This document shows, one piece after another, positions 33,257 through 45,720 of a stretch of DNA of 64,000 nucleotides. Position 1 is the stretch's first letter. Each line of letters starts with the position of its first letter. Both the position numbers and the translations under genes were made by a program. This DNA comes from Musa acuminata AAA Group (Eukaryota; Streptophyta; Magnoliopsida; Zingiberales; Musaceae), in the NCBI RefSeq assembly GCF_036884655.1, contig NC_088344.1, forward strand, positions 32,364,001-32,428,000, written 5' to 3'. Below the pieces are notes generated by a model. That model did no database searches and was not told the origin of the DNA. It saw nothing but the letters and a program-made list of their open reading frames with translations.

Positions 33257-35540
33257 ATGGAGAAGATGGGCGCCGCCGACGCACAGATCGAGGATCTCTT
33301 CGTCAGCAAGAAGCCCATCAAGAACCCTCTCGTCCCCATCGGTAAATCGCTCGTCTGTTTCCTTCCCCCGGTAGTTCCTCTTTTGCGAAAAAGGAATCTA
33401 ATTTGACTGCCCACGCGAATTACTCGATGGGAAAAATTAGATTTTGTCGGTTTTGGTGGGTTTCCTGTCTCATTTATTTTTCTACTGGGAGATTAAAGAA
33501 CCTCAAGGACTGGATTTGGGGGAAATTTCTGGTTTTGATTATGGATTCTATGGAGCGGTGAAGAGTTATTGGTGCATCAATCAAAACGTTAGGGTTCTCC
33601 ATCACGATGGGTTGAATTGATAAGTTGATGTGTCGGCCTAGTCTTGCATTAGTTTTGGTTTTATATTTTCTTTTTGGTTCAAAATACCATTATATTGCCA
33701 ATGTAGTTGTCTTTAATAATGGAGATAGCTGAATAAGGCCCTCTAAGAATATCTTTGGTCTTCGTATTAGACTGTTTTGTTTAGTAGGCGCAGTTATATG
33801 TAATTAATTATGTTGAGATGGGTAGTCAGTTTGTGTTGTACTATGTGCAATAGGTCTTCTTGGAGAACATGTTCCTTATCTTGAATCACCATAGTAAGTG
33901 AAATCTGTGTATCTGGTTGAGCTTTTAAAGAATGTTTCATCTGGTTTACGGTTTATTTGATGTCGTGCAATGTTTGCTTCTCATTATTTTATAATTAATG
34001 CCACTAGAAGGATAAGTAAAATTAGTTTTCCTTATGGTTATATTAAATTTTACAGAAGTAGTTTGTTCTTGAATAATGTAGCTCGAATGATTTTGAAGTA
34101 GTTGTGCAGAAGTTTAGAAATCTGTCACAGCAAGAGTTTACTAGCGCTTGTCATATGGTCGATAATGGGATGTTCTAGTCTTGAAATTGATTGTTATCAT
34201 CAGAATCTTTTAGGACATGCATTATACATGTCTTTGACCTATAACCAAAGGCAGAAAAAAAAAATAAAAAAGTCCAGATGGTTATTTTCATCTCTTTTCT
34301 TAACCACCAATTTATTATGGGCCAGGATAAACTAGATCAGGCCACAGCTAGCCAGGTCATCTAAGAAGTTGGGACTTTGTCCAATCCGTCCAATCCTAGT
34401 CTCAAATGCTATCAGGCTGATCCAATCCCTTGATTCTTGTTTTTTGGGTTTTTTGTATATTCTTTAAAGGTTCAACTGTTGCAGATGCTAATTTGTGCGT
34501 AAATTTAATCAAGCAGAAATAAAGTTAGTTTTGGCTGATTTGCACGAGTGGTTCTTATTTTTAGCTGATCTTTGATTCGGAGGCTTCAAGTTAGTTTGAG
34601 GTCTAAATTCTCTCGAACTGTTTTAAACTCTCTTTCTATATATACACAGAGAAGGATGAGGGAGCAGGAGATGAACTATAATACACATAAAAGCATTTGT
34701 GGCCTCGATATTTTCCTTTCAAATTAATGAGGGAATACTTGGATAGGAAATCAGCACCATCAAATATAATCTGGTTGCTTTTACAATATTTTTCCAGTGC
34801 ATTTATTAGATGACCTGATCCATCGTAAGCATCATTGGTGCGCAGCCAGCTGGGTATCAATAAGAGTGTTTTGTTGACTATAATGTGTAGCAATATTCTG
34901 ACATCTTATTTGGATTGAACTAGAATATGTTGTGACTTAAACTGGATGTTTTAGCATATGTGAATTAAGTGATACGTTAGATAGCCCTGTCGGGTTCCTT
35001 AGTTTGCTTGATGATACACTTTTTCCTGAATGGTGGTATGATGATACCAGGAGACGAAAATTAGTATTGTTTTTCTGAGCAAAGTTTTGGATCAGAAGTA
35101 CATTCCGTTGGTTTCTTAGACCCTAAGTTTGAACCATTATTAAGTTGTTTAGTCTGCATAAAGTATTTCTTGGTGTAATTTTGTCAATGGTTATGCTTGT
35201 GATGGCTCCACATGTCAGTTTCTCTGTTGTGGTTGTCCCTACTCCGCTGTAGAAGTTGAGTTGCCTACTCATTTCTGCCAACAATGATACATAAACTTTA
35301 AATAACATTATTGTTATCATTTTTTCTTTAAATTTAAATTGATTGAAGAAATTTTCAGGTGCACTTATGACTGCCGGTGTGCTTACGGCAGGTCTAGTTA
35401 GCTTCAGGCAAGGAAATTCTCAGCTGGGACAGAAGCTGATGAGGGCACGAGTTGTATTTCAAGGTGCAACAGTTGCATTGATGGTTGGCAGTGCTTACTA
35501 CTATGGTGAGACCTTTAGGGGTTCTAAGAACAAAAATTAA
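33257..35540 (+). CDS. HIG1-domain (hypoxia-induced gene 1) mitochondrial protein
   Basis: Two exons, 33257-33341 and 35359-35540, are separated by a 2.0 kb phase-1 intron and encode 88 residues. The second exon carries two predicted membrane helices, about 29-44 (GALMTAGVLTAGLVSF) and 60-76. Between them lies QKLMRARVVFQ (53-63), which fits the HIG1 signature Q-x3-R-x-R-x3-Q exactly. HIG1 proteins sit in the inner mitochondrial membrane. In yeast and animals they help assemble or stabilise respiratory supercomplexes, mainly around complex IV. Plant members are small, as here. The long intron is AT-rich and holds no supported nested gene. A telo-box just upstream fits a housekeeping promoter. 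Confidence 0.94.
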
Positions 35541-36273
35541 ATGATATAAAGATGGCTTGCAGTCATCTTTCATCTATGACTGAGTTTTTATTGGCATCAA
35601 AATAATTTATTACACGTTTTCTTTCACTTGGGAAAAGAGTGGTAGCTGACCAAATCTTCTGGAAAATATAGTGGCAATGAAATAATGCGCCAGTACTTTC
35701 GTGTTTGTATTATTTACACAATTGTATCAGAATGTATTATGTAATCATGTGATGGATCCATGTATGACATGAACATTTGGAAACATATTGGTTATAAATG
35801 GACACTTTGAGTCAAATATCAGGAATTACCATTGCAAGTAGGATTAAGGATGGATCTCAAACAAGGATATGAAGATGGAAGCAGGGTAGTCATATTATTT
35901 TTAGTTAAATAAGGTTTGGCAAGGGAATTCAATAGATGATAACCATACTGTCATGGCTGTCATGCAAGACTCCATATTAGGATGAACTTTGAAGAAATTT
36001 AGAACTTAGTGATACCTAATGGTAGTTGACCTCAAAAACCAAACTATCAGGAAATCTGCTTCAATGCAACAGAAAACTGCAGGAATTTAGAAGTGGGAAG
36101 AGAATTATTGTGTGTTTATGGCTTTTTAGACATGTTTCGAAAAGAAAGATTAGACAAATGAAGTGGTGACTAAGGATGACTAACCAAATTGGATCATGCA
36201 GCTTCTTCTTCAATGAATCTATCTCTACCACACCTTAGGCACGTTAAACTTTGCTTTTGTCAAGCTAGGGTTT

Positions 36274-36308
36274 GAAAGAAGAAGAAGAAGAAGAAGAAGA
36301 AGAAGAAG
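36274..36308. repeat. (GAA)n microsatellite
   Basis: About eleven GAA/AAG trinucleotides in a row, seen directly in intergenic DNA. Confidence 0.93.
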
Positions 36309-36871
36309 CCCTTAAAAAAATATACATGCTACTATCAAGCAAACACTTTTCTTCGAAAAATGGGAAAAATGAAAGCTGAAGACATTTTCTGATAAAATCG
36401 GTAAAAAGGGAATGCAAAAACATCTGTTAGTGGATAAGTAGTCTATAAATCCAACCCATACAAATCAAGCCATTTCAATGATCAAAGATGGAGGTATATG
36501 AATTCCTTTATTACCAAAGTATTTATGTGAAGATGGATTCTGCAATTTTGCTGCTTCCACATGCATGAAAAGTCTCCAGCTTGAGATCTTCAAGATGAGA
36601 TCCACCGCTATGGAGAAGGGTTAGTAACAATGGCACACTGTCCATTTCCCAGTCCTTAATTCTTCTGATATATCCATCTGTTCAAGTGACAGTTTGGCAG
36701 GAAGAGTTGCAGCAGATCAAAGCCACAAGTGGGTGTTCGAGGAGCTCCAAGATCATGAGATCAATGCTTTGCTTAGGTGGAGCAACCTTGTTGATGATTC
36801 TGTGAGTGTGCCTCCGCCCACATGATCTATGTCTCTTCACGGTGCAAGCTTCTTTTTGGTGTGTCGAATTC

Positions 36872-36892
36872 CTCTCTCTCTCTCTCTCTCTT
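36872..36892. repeat. (CT)n microsatellite
   Basis: About ten CT units, seen directly, in intergenic DNA. Confidence 0.93.
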
Positions 36893-38229
36893 TCTTCCAC
36901 AAAGCCTTGTGCTAATCCCTTCTCAGCCATACAGACTATAGCTTTTGATATTGGTTTCAATCTTTTGTCATCATGTTGCGTAGCAAACTTAATAATCCAT
37001 CATCGAGCATATAGTTCTCACAGGATGTCCCAATTTAATTCTGATATCTTAATAATTAAAAACATAAATCTAATGTAATAGTTCATGAGTATACCTTTCT
37101 GCTCATGACAGTTGATTAAGATGGAACTGAGAGAAATCGTGATGCCATTTCTGAGTTGTGTCAACCTTTTCTATTCTTCTTCTTCTTCTTCCTCCTCCTG
37201 TGTATCTATAGGATGGTCTATCCTTCAAAGTAAATAACCCTTGTCCCACCTTGTTCTTCTTCATCAATTGATACTTGATTGAGAATTTTCTATCAAGAAA
37301 CAACATTGTCACAGTATTGTAATTATGACTCTGTATCAATGTATTTTGAACCAGCATAGTGATCTTGACATTTTAAGATTGAGAAAGAGAATGTTCTTAA
37401 TGCTCAGATTTTTTATGGCAGGCATATTACTTTTACTACATAAGGGTTGTCTGAGCTCCAAAGTTGGCAGTAATGGATGCTATCCTACATTTGGCAGCTA
37501 GTGCTGGTCCAAAGATGTTAAGCTTTCGGCTGTGGTGATGTTACAGAGAACCAAACCTCTTCTCAGGTCCAAAGCATTCGTCTCTTCATTCTTCTCATCA
37601 AAACTTTGGGAAAAACTTAGAACCTGCTGTGCAACAGACAATAAAACACATCCTTATCCTCCAAGTATGCATCTTATTATTCAACTGGAATGATGACATT
37701 AATTTTCTCCATCTCTCTAATTCCTTTACCCTCAAGACAAAGTATGGAATGACATGTTGTCATTGACAAAGTAGCATCATTGCATATGATTTCAATTCTC
37801 TGCCTGTCCTACTTGTATCTTCTAATGGTTCATTTAATATCGACTACTTGAATCTATAATTCCTTGAAATGGTTTGACATTGCCTTTATTATATGCCAAC
37901 AGCTTTGTTTTCTTAGTCTTTCATTCATCTTCTTCCTTCATATAAAATTTGCAGATACAGCACACAGTAATATATAGTGAGAGAAGTACAAGACAGACCT
38001 CTTCAAGAAAATCTATAGCACATGAAGAATACTCAATAGAGAGAGAAGATGCAATTGACATGAACCAGCAAACTATCCACAAGTCATTCAATCATCAACT
38101 ACACTGAAAACTTTCACATCACCAAAGCAACTGAAACAAGTTTTCGTATCATATTACCTTAACTCTACTAGTAAGAGAAGCAACAAGACCAAGTGTAACA
38201 TAGAAGATACATGTGTGTCCATGCACATC

Positions 38230-38496
38230 TCATGGTAGGCACAACTTGGAAAGAGCCCTCAAGACATGCACTCGCAACCTCAGCTGGAGTATGTAGTCGG
38301 CGGTGCGCGAGAAGAGTTGCTCCGGCTGCAACCGCCGGCCGCCGGGCACGATACCTTGGAGCGTCCTCACCTTTCTCTGCACCGACGCGCGGGAAGCGCT
38401 CCGCCCTTTCCTTTGATGTCTCGTGCCGGAGATCCCGTGGCGCTTCGATCCATTCCTACGCCTCTTTGCCTTCTCTAATAGCCATGGCCTCTCCAT
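38230..38496 (-). CDS. Small atypical helix-loop-helix regulator (UPBEAT1/PAR/IBH1-like)
   Basis: A single exon of 88 codons from ATG at 38494-38496. After a basic N-terminus (KRRRNGSKRH), residues about 38-85 form a helix-loop-helix: VQRKVRTLQGIVPGGRRLQ, then a loop, then FSRTADYILQLRLRVHVLRALSKL. The family's IVPGG turn and TADYIL.L second helix are clear. The Glu/Arg residues needed for E-box contact are missing from the basic region. Such proteins usually act by dimerising with other HLH factors rather than binding DNA in the normal way, and affect cell elongation or the switch to differentiation. It most resembles the short UPBEAT1/PAR type; subgroup assignment is tentative. A TATA box lies about 90 bp upstream. 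In-frame codons continue upstream but start without a better ATG context. Confidence 0.85.
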   Translation of the reverse strand: MERPWLLEKAKRRRNGSKRHGISGTRHQRKGRSASRASVQRKVRTLQGIVPGGRRLQPEQLFSRTADYILQLRLRVHVLRALSKLCLP

Positions 38497-38582
38497 TAGG
38501 AAAAAGACGACGGAGAGCAGCGTGAGGCGGAAGCCGAGATCAATGGAAAGAAGGATGAGACTGTAAACGAGGCGGAGGAGGA

Positions 38583-38593
38583 GGATATATAGA
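38583..38593 (-). promoter_or_regulatory. Candidate TATA box of the small HLH gene
   Basis: Read on the minus strand the sequence is TCTATATATCC, about 90 bp upstream of the start codon. Its position fits a core promoter with a leader of roughly 60 bases. Confidence 0.6.
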
Positions 38594-39989
38594 TAAGCGA
38601 GGAGGAGTGACTGCGAAAAGCCATGCGAGCCACCTCGGGGGGTGGGGGGCCCGGTGGACAATGCTAAAGCATGGCGGCATTTTGTCGTCTAGCTGGAGGC
38701 GGGCCACGTCATGTCTTGCCCACGTGTCTGACAGCTCTGACACGTGGGACAGAGGGGGTGTAACATTCGATTCCCCTCATCAATAGGGTTTACGTGAGGA
38801 TGTTTCCTACAGTACTGCATGCATGGGTGTCATCGTAATCCACCACGAAGAATCTGTAACTTGTTCCTCTAAGAAGAAGTAAGGGATAGAGAGTTCATCT
38901 TTGTTTCTGTAACAATCCATGTTTTTGATCTTTGCAACCATACAAACTCGTAGTATTCAACTTAAAGATTCTTTGCATGCAACTGCGAGAAGCTACACGA
39001 AATAAGTTGGCTGCTGACTTTGAGCACATGAAATTGACTTGTGCCCAATAGCAAAGTCTACCACCTATCACAAAAAGAATCTCAAAAGTCCAACTATGAT
39101 CATGTCTGTCCTCGTTGATTCAACCCGTGGCATGTTTCTCATGGCAAAACATCTTAGGTGGCCACTAAACACAGCTCTCTTGCCTGAGCACAAACACCAT
39201 GTTCGGCACCCCCTTGTGTTGCAGAAGATGGTGCAAAGCTACAAGTCTCATAATGAGACCTAAACCAATCAACATGCGTCAACTCTAAATGATCAGCAGT
39301 GTGAGGGGGACCATTAGGGGAGGAACATGGGAAGCTTAACTCGAGAAGAAGAGGATTAGGAAGTAAACAAAAGAGGCTTGTTGTGTCGTGAGGGACGTGT
39401 TGTTGGCTTTTAGTCTTAGCGGTGGGGGGGATTAGATTAGAACTGGGACTGCTTGCTTGCACATGGAAGCACATGACAAGTCTCTCCTCCTTCCATGTCC
39501 ATTTCTCAGTTCCCGGTTGACAAGGGTGGCTTGTGGTGGGTGCCACGCTACACGAAAAGCTCAGAGTTATTCCCCCTTCTTCTCTCTCTTGATGGACCGA
39601 AGGTTTAGGTATTGAGCTACATTTACCATCGTTTCATGTCTCGTATGGGGTACCATTGCTTGAAAGATCAAGAGAGGGGAGATAGAGGGGTTTGATCTTT
39701 CCATGTGTGATAACTGTGCAACACAGTTGCAACTTCGTGCTCTCACATGCTCTCTCTCTCTCTCTCTTTCATGATGGCATGCTTTCTCTGAGCAGTATGA
39801 AAACCAGATCAGCACCTAATCATAGCACACATGCATGGTGGAAGAACATTTTGCTCTCATCACAAGCATGATGAAGGCTTTGCTTCTCCCCAAGCAAACT
39901 TTGGAGAGAAGTTAGTAGCTTTCCTATTCAATTGAGTTAGAGCTAGTAGTACCTGGTTTCTGTTGTTGCTTGGAAGTTGTCATAACCAT

Positions 39990-39993
<4 letters not shown>

Positions 39994-40042
<49 letters not shown>
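39994..40042. repeat. (GA)n microsatellite
   Basis: About 24 uninterrupted GA units, seen directly. Confidence 0.95.
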
Positions 40043-40046
<4 letters not shown>

Positions 40047-40266
40047 ACCCTAGCTGTGGCACCATTGCACTTTGTTTAGTCCAAGTCTACAAGTTGCTTG
40101 GACAGCAATCTATTAGCAGTGGAGATGGTGTACAGTTTACAGTCCATTAGGTTTAGGCTGTTCATGGGGCAGAAGGGTTCTAAGGTGCATGTGCTCCTGG
40201 GCTAAACCTGGTGGGTGCAGATAATGATGCAGCACTCAGGGAAAGTTAATCATGTGGGAAGTTTCC

Positions 40267-40268
<2 letters not shown>

Positions 40269-40334
<66 letters not shown>
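40269..40334. repeat. Long (GA)n microsatellite
   Basis: About 33 uninterrupted GA units, the longest simple repeat in the window. It lies only 227 bp from the previous (GA)n tract. Confidence 0.95.
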
Positions 40335-40336
<2 letters not shown>

Positions 40337-41976
40337 ATATGGCTGTGGGTCTGAAACCCAGAGATGATAAGAGACACCACTCACAAGATGGGGACACTAG
40401 TTGAGTTGGATGGCATGTAGAAGGTCTCAATTGGTGGACTTAAATCATCCACTTATTCTAAGAAGAAGAAGATGATGAAGAAGAAGAAGAAGAAAGCATG
40501 GGTTGGGCTGACCAAAGCTTTCTTGACCCAAACTACCATTATCCTTATGTCCAAACTCACAACTCATGATCTTCTAATTCTATTTCTGTTTCTTATAAAC
40601 TTAACTGTGACCAATTGGAGCAAATTCCGAATTAGTTCGAAATTTTCTTTAGAAATTCTTTGATCTTTGATTATTCCTATCAGAAATAAGTTGTTCCTTT
40701 CCAAAACCTGATCATGTTACAATTTGTATCTCTTGCTTGCACTATATTTCATTTTTCACATCATAGATATATATATAAGATTATGCAAGGATCATAATCT
40801 AAGAATGATTTCCATAATAAGACCACCACAGAATTAAGAGAGAGCATTTCTTTAGCAAACTATTCCTTGCACAAAAAGAGATCCCCTCACTGCCTGAATA
40901 CTCTTGCAGTGCTTGTCTTTTCAGGTTCATTCTGCAGCAAAGATGTCTCGGCTTCTATCAGCAATTTAGCACGCAACCTTATAATGGACAAATTCTTCCA
41001 CATCTATTTTCTGGTTGTTAATAACCTGTGTGTCAGATTTTTCTTTTTCTGGGGAGATCCATCAGACAAGGAATTCATAGTCTGACATCTTTAAGGTACT
41101 TGTGCAGTACAATCTTAATGCATTTATACAGATATTTCACTCTCATGACCAAAAGAAAAGGTAGATGTTCTGCATCCTCTTCCTGTTCATGTTCAGATGC
41201 ATGATGATGCACACATTACAGTCTAACTAGAAACCACTACATCAGGTTACTTTCCATTCAGTGTGGCCTGATCACCTTCTTCCATGCTTGGACTAAACTT
41301 GGGTCACATGATTCAAAGCTTGCTTCCAAGTAATGCTGCAGTAGGGTGCAGAAGCTGCAAACAGAGCTCAAAGCAATCCAATGGAGAAGCAACCTCTGTA
41401 CTTTAAGCCACAGATCCTGTTTTCTAGAGGAAGTTTACTGGATGCCCATAATGAGCCCAAATCCAACTCCCATCTGCTGAAGCAAACAAATGGAATGTGA
41501 CAGAATTTGATCTCCAATTGGAGTTACAGCAATGATCTAGAGAGTTGGGTTATGGAGACTGGAGAAAGTTTCAGCAAAATTCCACCTTGGGCTTTGGAGT
41601 GCAGATTACTTGTAATAGCACAAAAGGGTGCAGGGAAGTTAACAATGGAACCAGAGAGCAAAACACCAAACCCACCAAATCAAAGTATGTCCACACTTGC
41701 AAGTGGAGGACACACCCCACACAGGAGGCAAGCCACCAGTACAACAAGCTGCTCTCTTTCCTTTCCCTTCCCCATGTATTTTCTTGGTGTCCAAGTGGGC
41801 CAAATGGGAGTAACATTTGTTACTTCTCTTTGCTACTGGTACAGCTGAAGAAGACATGGGGATGGGATTGGGTGGATCTGTAGTTTTGTGTGGTGTCCTC
41901 CTTCCTTGTTTGATCTTGTTCTTGATCCCTCTTCTTGTCTGGTAATTTCCTGGTTTAAGGGAAAAAGACGGCCTTG

Positions 41977-42039
41977 ATGGTTTCCCTTCCTGCTGCTTCT
42001 TCCTCCTCCTCCTTCTTATCCTTCTCTGGGTGCATGTGA
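41977..42039 (+). CDS. Upstream ORF in the leader of the ATL gene
   Basis: A 20-codon frame starts at ATG (41977-41979) and ends at TGA (42037-42039), 142 bp before the main ATL start codon. The peptide is Ser-rich (MVSLPAASSSSSFLSFSGCM) and matches no family I know. If the transcript starts upstream of it, this uORF could reduce translation of the main frame. Both transcription start and translation are inferred. Confidence 0.35.
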   Translation: MVSLPAASSSSSFLSFSGCM

Positions 42040-42181
42040 TCTGGACTTGGTTTGGAACCAGGAAAGCTTCCTTCTTTTGGCCAAGCTACCTCCTTTTCGT
42101 GACCTAGAGTCCCAGATTTGCTGTGAAGCTCCAAGTTTGCTCGCCGCTCCGTCAGATGACTCGCGGGTCTGCTCCGAGTCC

Positions 42182-43321
42182 ATGAGGAAGGAGATGGTTG
42201 CCACACCTTACCAGTCCTCCGGGCCTCACTGGCTTCTTACCCAGGTCAAGAACAGGGGTGGAGCTTCCTCATCTCACCATTCCCCTCGTCTTGGTGCCTT
42301 GAGCCGGGACTCCATCCCGTTCCAGCCATCTCCAACAGCAACAGCTGCAGCAGCAGCAGCATCCTCCCCAACCAGCAGGATAAGCCCCGCAGTCCTCTTC
42401 ACCATTGTCATCCTTGCGGCCCTCTTCTTCATCTCTGGCCTCCTCCACCTCTTGGTCAGGTTTCTCCTCAGGAAGCGGCCGCCGTCCTCCTCCATCTCCT
42501 CCTCCCCCCACTCCAACGCCCACGCCCGCCGCCGCCGCAACGCCGACCTCCCGGGCCCCGGCACGCTCCAGCGCCAGCTCCAGCAGCTGTTCCACCTCCA
42601 CGACTCGGGCCTCGACCAGGCCTTCATCGACGCGCTGCCGCTCTTCCTCTACAAGGAGATCCTTGGCTCCAAAGAGCCGTTCGACTGCGCCGTCTGCCTA
42701 TGTGAATTCGCCCCCGACGACAAGCTCCGGCTGCTGCCCGTCTGCGGCCATGCTTTTCACCTCGGCTGCATCGACACATGGCTGCTCTCCAACTCCACCT
42801 GCCCGCTCTGCCGGGGAGCCATATTCGTGCAGGGGCTGGCCATCGAGAATCCCATGTATGGGTTCGACGATTACAGGGAGGAGGATGAGGAGGAATTCTC
42901 CGGGGACCAGGAAGCGGAAACCGATGAGCGAATGTTCTCTGTCAAGCTTGGGAAGTTCAAGAAGCTGAGCACTGGAGCCAGTGACGGTGCTGTCGACGAT
43001 GGCAGCAGCATGGGTGAGAGTAAAGTAACCAGAGAGATAGGGGAGACTAGCAGTAGCAACTTGGATGCCAGGAGGTGCTTCTCCATGGGCTCTTATCAGT
43101 ATGTGGTGTCTGATGCCAGTCTCCAGGTGGCTTTTACAGGTTCCACCATGAACGGCGATGGCAGGGGAAGAAGGGTCAATGCTATGAGCAGAGATGAGAG
43201 CTTTTCTGTGTCCAAGATCTGGCAGTGGTCTGATAAGAAGGGGAAGTTCCCAGTGTGTTCAGATTCTGCTCCTTTGGATGGGCACTTGCCATGGATCAGG
43301 CCAAGCTTGGAGGATGCATGA
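42182..43321 (+). CDS. RING-H2 finger protein of the ATL family (E3 ubiquitin ligase)
   Basis: A single exon of 379 codons from ATG at 42182; upstream in-frame codons have no ATG. Residues about 68-95 form one membrane helix (ISPAVLFTIVILAALFFISGL..), followed by a basic stretch. The ATL-specific GLD motif is at 143-145. The RING-H2 domain has all eight zinc ligands: Cys169, Cys172, Cys188, His190, His193, Cys196, Cys207 and Cys210. The CIDTWLLSNSTCPLCR end, including its Trp, is typical for E2 contact. The long C-terminal tail has an acidic patch and ends WIRPSLEDA. ATL proteins are membrane-bound E3 ligases, often in defence or stress signalling. The long tail suggests the ATL13/43/46/47-type subgroup, which is a guess. 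The first half of the coding sequence is very GC-rich. Confidence 0.94.
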   Translation: MRKEMVATPYQSSGPHWLLTQVKNRGGASSSHHSPRLGALSRDSIPFQPSPTATAAAAAASSPTSRISPAVLFTIVILAALFFISGLLHLLVRFLLRKRPPSSSISSSPHSNAHARRRRNADLPGPGTLQRQLQQLFHLHDSGLDQAFIDALPLFLYKEILGSKEPFDCAVCLCEFAPDDKLRLLPVCGHAFHLGCIDTWLLSNSTCPLCRGAIFVQGLAIENPMYGFDDYREEDEEEFSGDQEAETDERMFSVKLGKFKKLSTGASDGAVDDGSSMGESKVTREIGETSSSNLDARRCFSMGSYQYVVSDASLQVAFTGSTMNGDGRGRRVNAMSRDESFSVSKIWQWSDKKGKFPVCSDSAPLDGHLPWIRPSLEDA

Positions 43322-45600
43322 ACCATGGCTGTCCTGTGATAAATCCTGTCCTCCTTTAATGATGGCTTCTCAGAACTCCATCTTTCTTTTGCTTCTCTTC
43401 CATTTCATCTACTTCAACTCTTTTATATTCTTTTAACATGCAGTGAAGAGGTATATGATGCTAACCTTATGTTGTAGTGATGCAGATATCTTGTGTTATT
43501 CAAGCTTAAATTCTTCTACTGTTCCATTTCTTGAAGGCTTAAGAAACACATCTAATTGTCAAGCCTGCAGAGAACATCTGAAGCTACTGTAGCTTCAGAA
43601 CTGTGCTCAGCTTCCATAGACGTTAGATAGTCACAAACCTCGGTTTAGGATGCTTCTCTGGTCAAGTAGCATCTCCTGCAATCAATGTCTTCTAGTAGAT
43701 GGGCAATTATGCTCCTGTTTTTGTTGTCTCTCCTTTCCCATAGGATGATGGAGAATCCCAAGGACTTGGCCATGGATTCAGTTGATGGATGTTCCTTATC
43801 TAAAGAGATTGTGTTAGTTCTGCCATTGCTGTAGGTTTCTTGGATTTTTGTCTTCAGTAGTTGTCCTGTCAATTAACCCAGAGGGTCTGTCGAAGACACT
43901 AAATCCAACAACTCATTCCAATGATCTTTGGGGATGTATATAGGATGATCATTGAGTCAATACACTATTTATATAGATATAGATATATGTTTTGATCGTT
44001 CTAAAGCAAAAAAAAAAATCTAACTGGAAGCTTGAAGACCGATGTTTCGTGCTATTATTTCTACCGAAAAATAAGATTTCGCTATTGATCGTGCCTGACA
44101 TCTGAAGAATAACATGTGTTTATGCTTTTAAAGATAAAGTTTCATACTCCATTTTGGACATACTGCCATGATCAAATCTGAATTACTTCAAGTAGGTCTT
44201 CAGGGCTTCAGACTGTTTCTTCTACAGTAAATGTTGCTTTGCATTTAACCAAAGCCTTCAACATCATCTCGATTATACACTCTCATTATATATGAATAAG
44301 TTTGTGTTTGTGCTTTGATGTAACTTTTAAGACTTCTTGTAGTGGTAATGATCTTTTAGAAGTCAGATGGAGTACAGTTGAAGGGATTCTCATGCTGAAA
44401 GATTTGGAATGTCAACATCTCTGAAGGGTATTTTGTTCTGAACCCATATATTTCACCTTTTATCTTGTCACTCTTGAATCTTACAACTGACAATCTATTT
44501 ACTGTGACTGTTTCAGCAAAGAATTTAATGGGGCAGCAACAAACAAACAAAATCAATTTAATTGGATATTCAAGCTAATGCATGCAAACAATCAATGAAT
44601 GACTGCCCATTTGGTTTTGTTCTGAGGTTGATATGGTTGTGTTGGAATCTAGTCTTTTACTGAGTGATTGGATGAGACAGAGGAGGGTGAGAAAATGTAT
44701 ACATCCATCTGTGAGTTTCAGAGTGCAGATTACAACTTTGAACTCAGCAGTAAAACAACTGAAGAGTCATAACAACTGTGTTGGGAGTAATGTAAGATGA
44801 TGGAAAGAGTTTTTCCAACCCCCTGAAGTTGATTTCAGATTGGCAGTGCCATTTTTTGTCTCTTGTTTGCATGTGTATGGAAAATCTGTGAATCAACAAC
44901 TACAAATGCTACTCTTATCAGGCTTTTTATGTTTTCCAGGTCCAAGCTCTTATGAATTCTGACACTGCAAACTGTAAGCCAAGAAAAAGGATTATAATTG
45001 AGGCCTCTGCACCACCAGCAAGCAATGTAAGCCAATCAAAGGACAGTGCGTCTGATGTTGTCTGCATTCACCTCCAAAGAACTGACAAGAACAAAAGGAG
45101 GACCATCCAACATGGCTCTCTGCTGCCTATGGCCACTGTGTGAGACTTGGTTCCAGTTAAGGAAGAATCTAATGTATTCAGTGTCATCATCACCTTTCCC
45201 TTCCACTGGCTATAAATTCTTTAGGATTTTGTTATTGACTCAAAAAAAAAAAAAATCTGTCTATTTACCTTTTTTATTTTTATTTTTTTTTCATGTGGAC
45301 ATTACAAGTTGTCTCCTTTTAAGTGCTCATCTTTTTGATCTATTGTGTAAAATCTTGATTTTTTTTAGATATTTAATTTTATTTATATGTTCTCGGAATT
45401 TATGTTTTTGGTAATAATTGTTTAGACAAAATCAATTAAGTTCGAAAAAACTTGACTTATTTTTAAGTGTTTATAAAGATTTTTTAAATTTATGTGAACA
45501 ATATATTGTGACAATAGAGGGTAATAACAACAACAATGTACCAAAAAAAAAAAAAAAAAAGGATCACTTACGGTTCATTGCACCCTGCGCGAATCTAAAA
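43322..45600. other. Intergenic region 3' of the ATL gene
   Basis: T-rich 3' flank followed by AT-rich DNA with A-runs at 45240-45256 and 45542-45560. Short frames have no family features. No gene is supported. Confidence 0.45.
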
Positions 45601-45649
45601 GCCATAGCTGTCGCGTTCTGATCCGTTCCTTTTATTAGAGGTTTGGACT

Positions 45650-45720
45650 CTACTTCGGGCGGCCCATATGAGAACTGGGCCGAACGGGAAAACCCTATTC
45701 TCAACGGGCCGGGTAGTGGA
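45650..45720 (+). promoter_or_regulatory. Site II / telo-box promoter cluster of the Tim17-family gene
   Basis: Within about 70 bp lie GGCCCA (about 45661), TGGGCC (about 45677), an AAAACCCTA telo-box (about 45690) and a second GGGCC (about 45707). In plants, site II (TGGGCC/T) with telo-boxes is typical of promoters for mitochondrial and ribosomal protein genes, which fits the downstream product. The transcription start is inferred to lie shortly after. Confidence 0.5.

Larger units (their letters stand above)
35541..38229. other. Intergenic region between the HIG1 and bHLH genes
   Basis: Convergent 3' flanks. It holds a (GAA)n run at about 36274-36308 and a (CT)n run at 36872-36892. Frames are short and unassigned. 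Confidence 0.4.
38594..41976. other. Intergenic region rich in GA/CT microsatellites
   Basis: About 3.4 kb without a supported gene. It holds (CT)n at 39750-39768, two long (GA)n tracts at 39994-40042 and 40269-40334, and a GAA/GAT-rich run at 40461-40495. Frames near 41507-41883 are open by chance, with no known domain. The last part is the probable promoter and leader of the downstream ATL gene. Confidence 0.45.

Noticed and set aside
33342..35358. Nested gene inside the HIG1-gene intron
   Set aside because: Frames such as 34102-34335 and 34636-34893 are short, lack domains and lie in AT-rich intron sequence.
41545..41883. Plus-strand frame of 112 codons upstream of the ATL gene
   Set aside because: No domain, overlapping frames on both strands, and it sits in the likely promoter or leader of the ATL gene.
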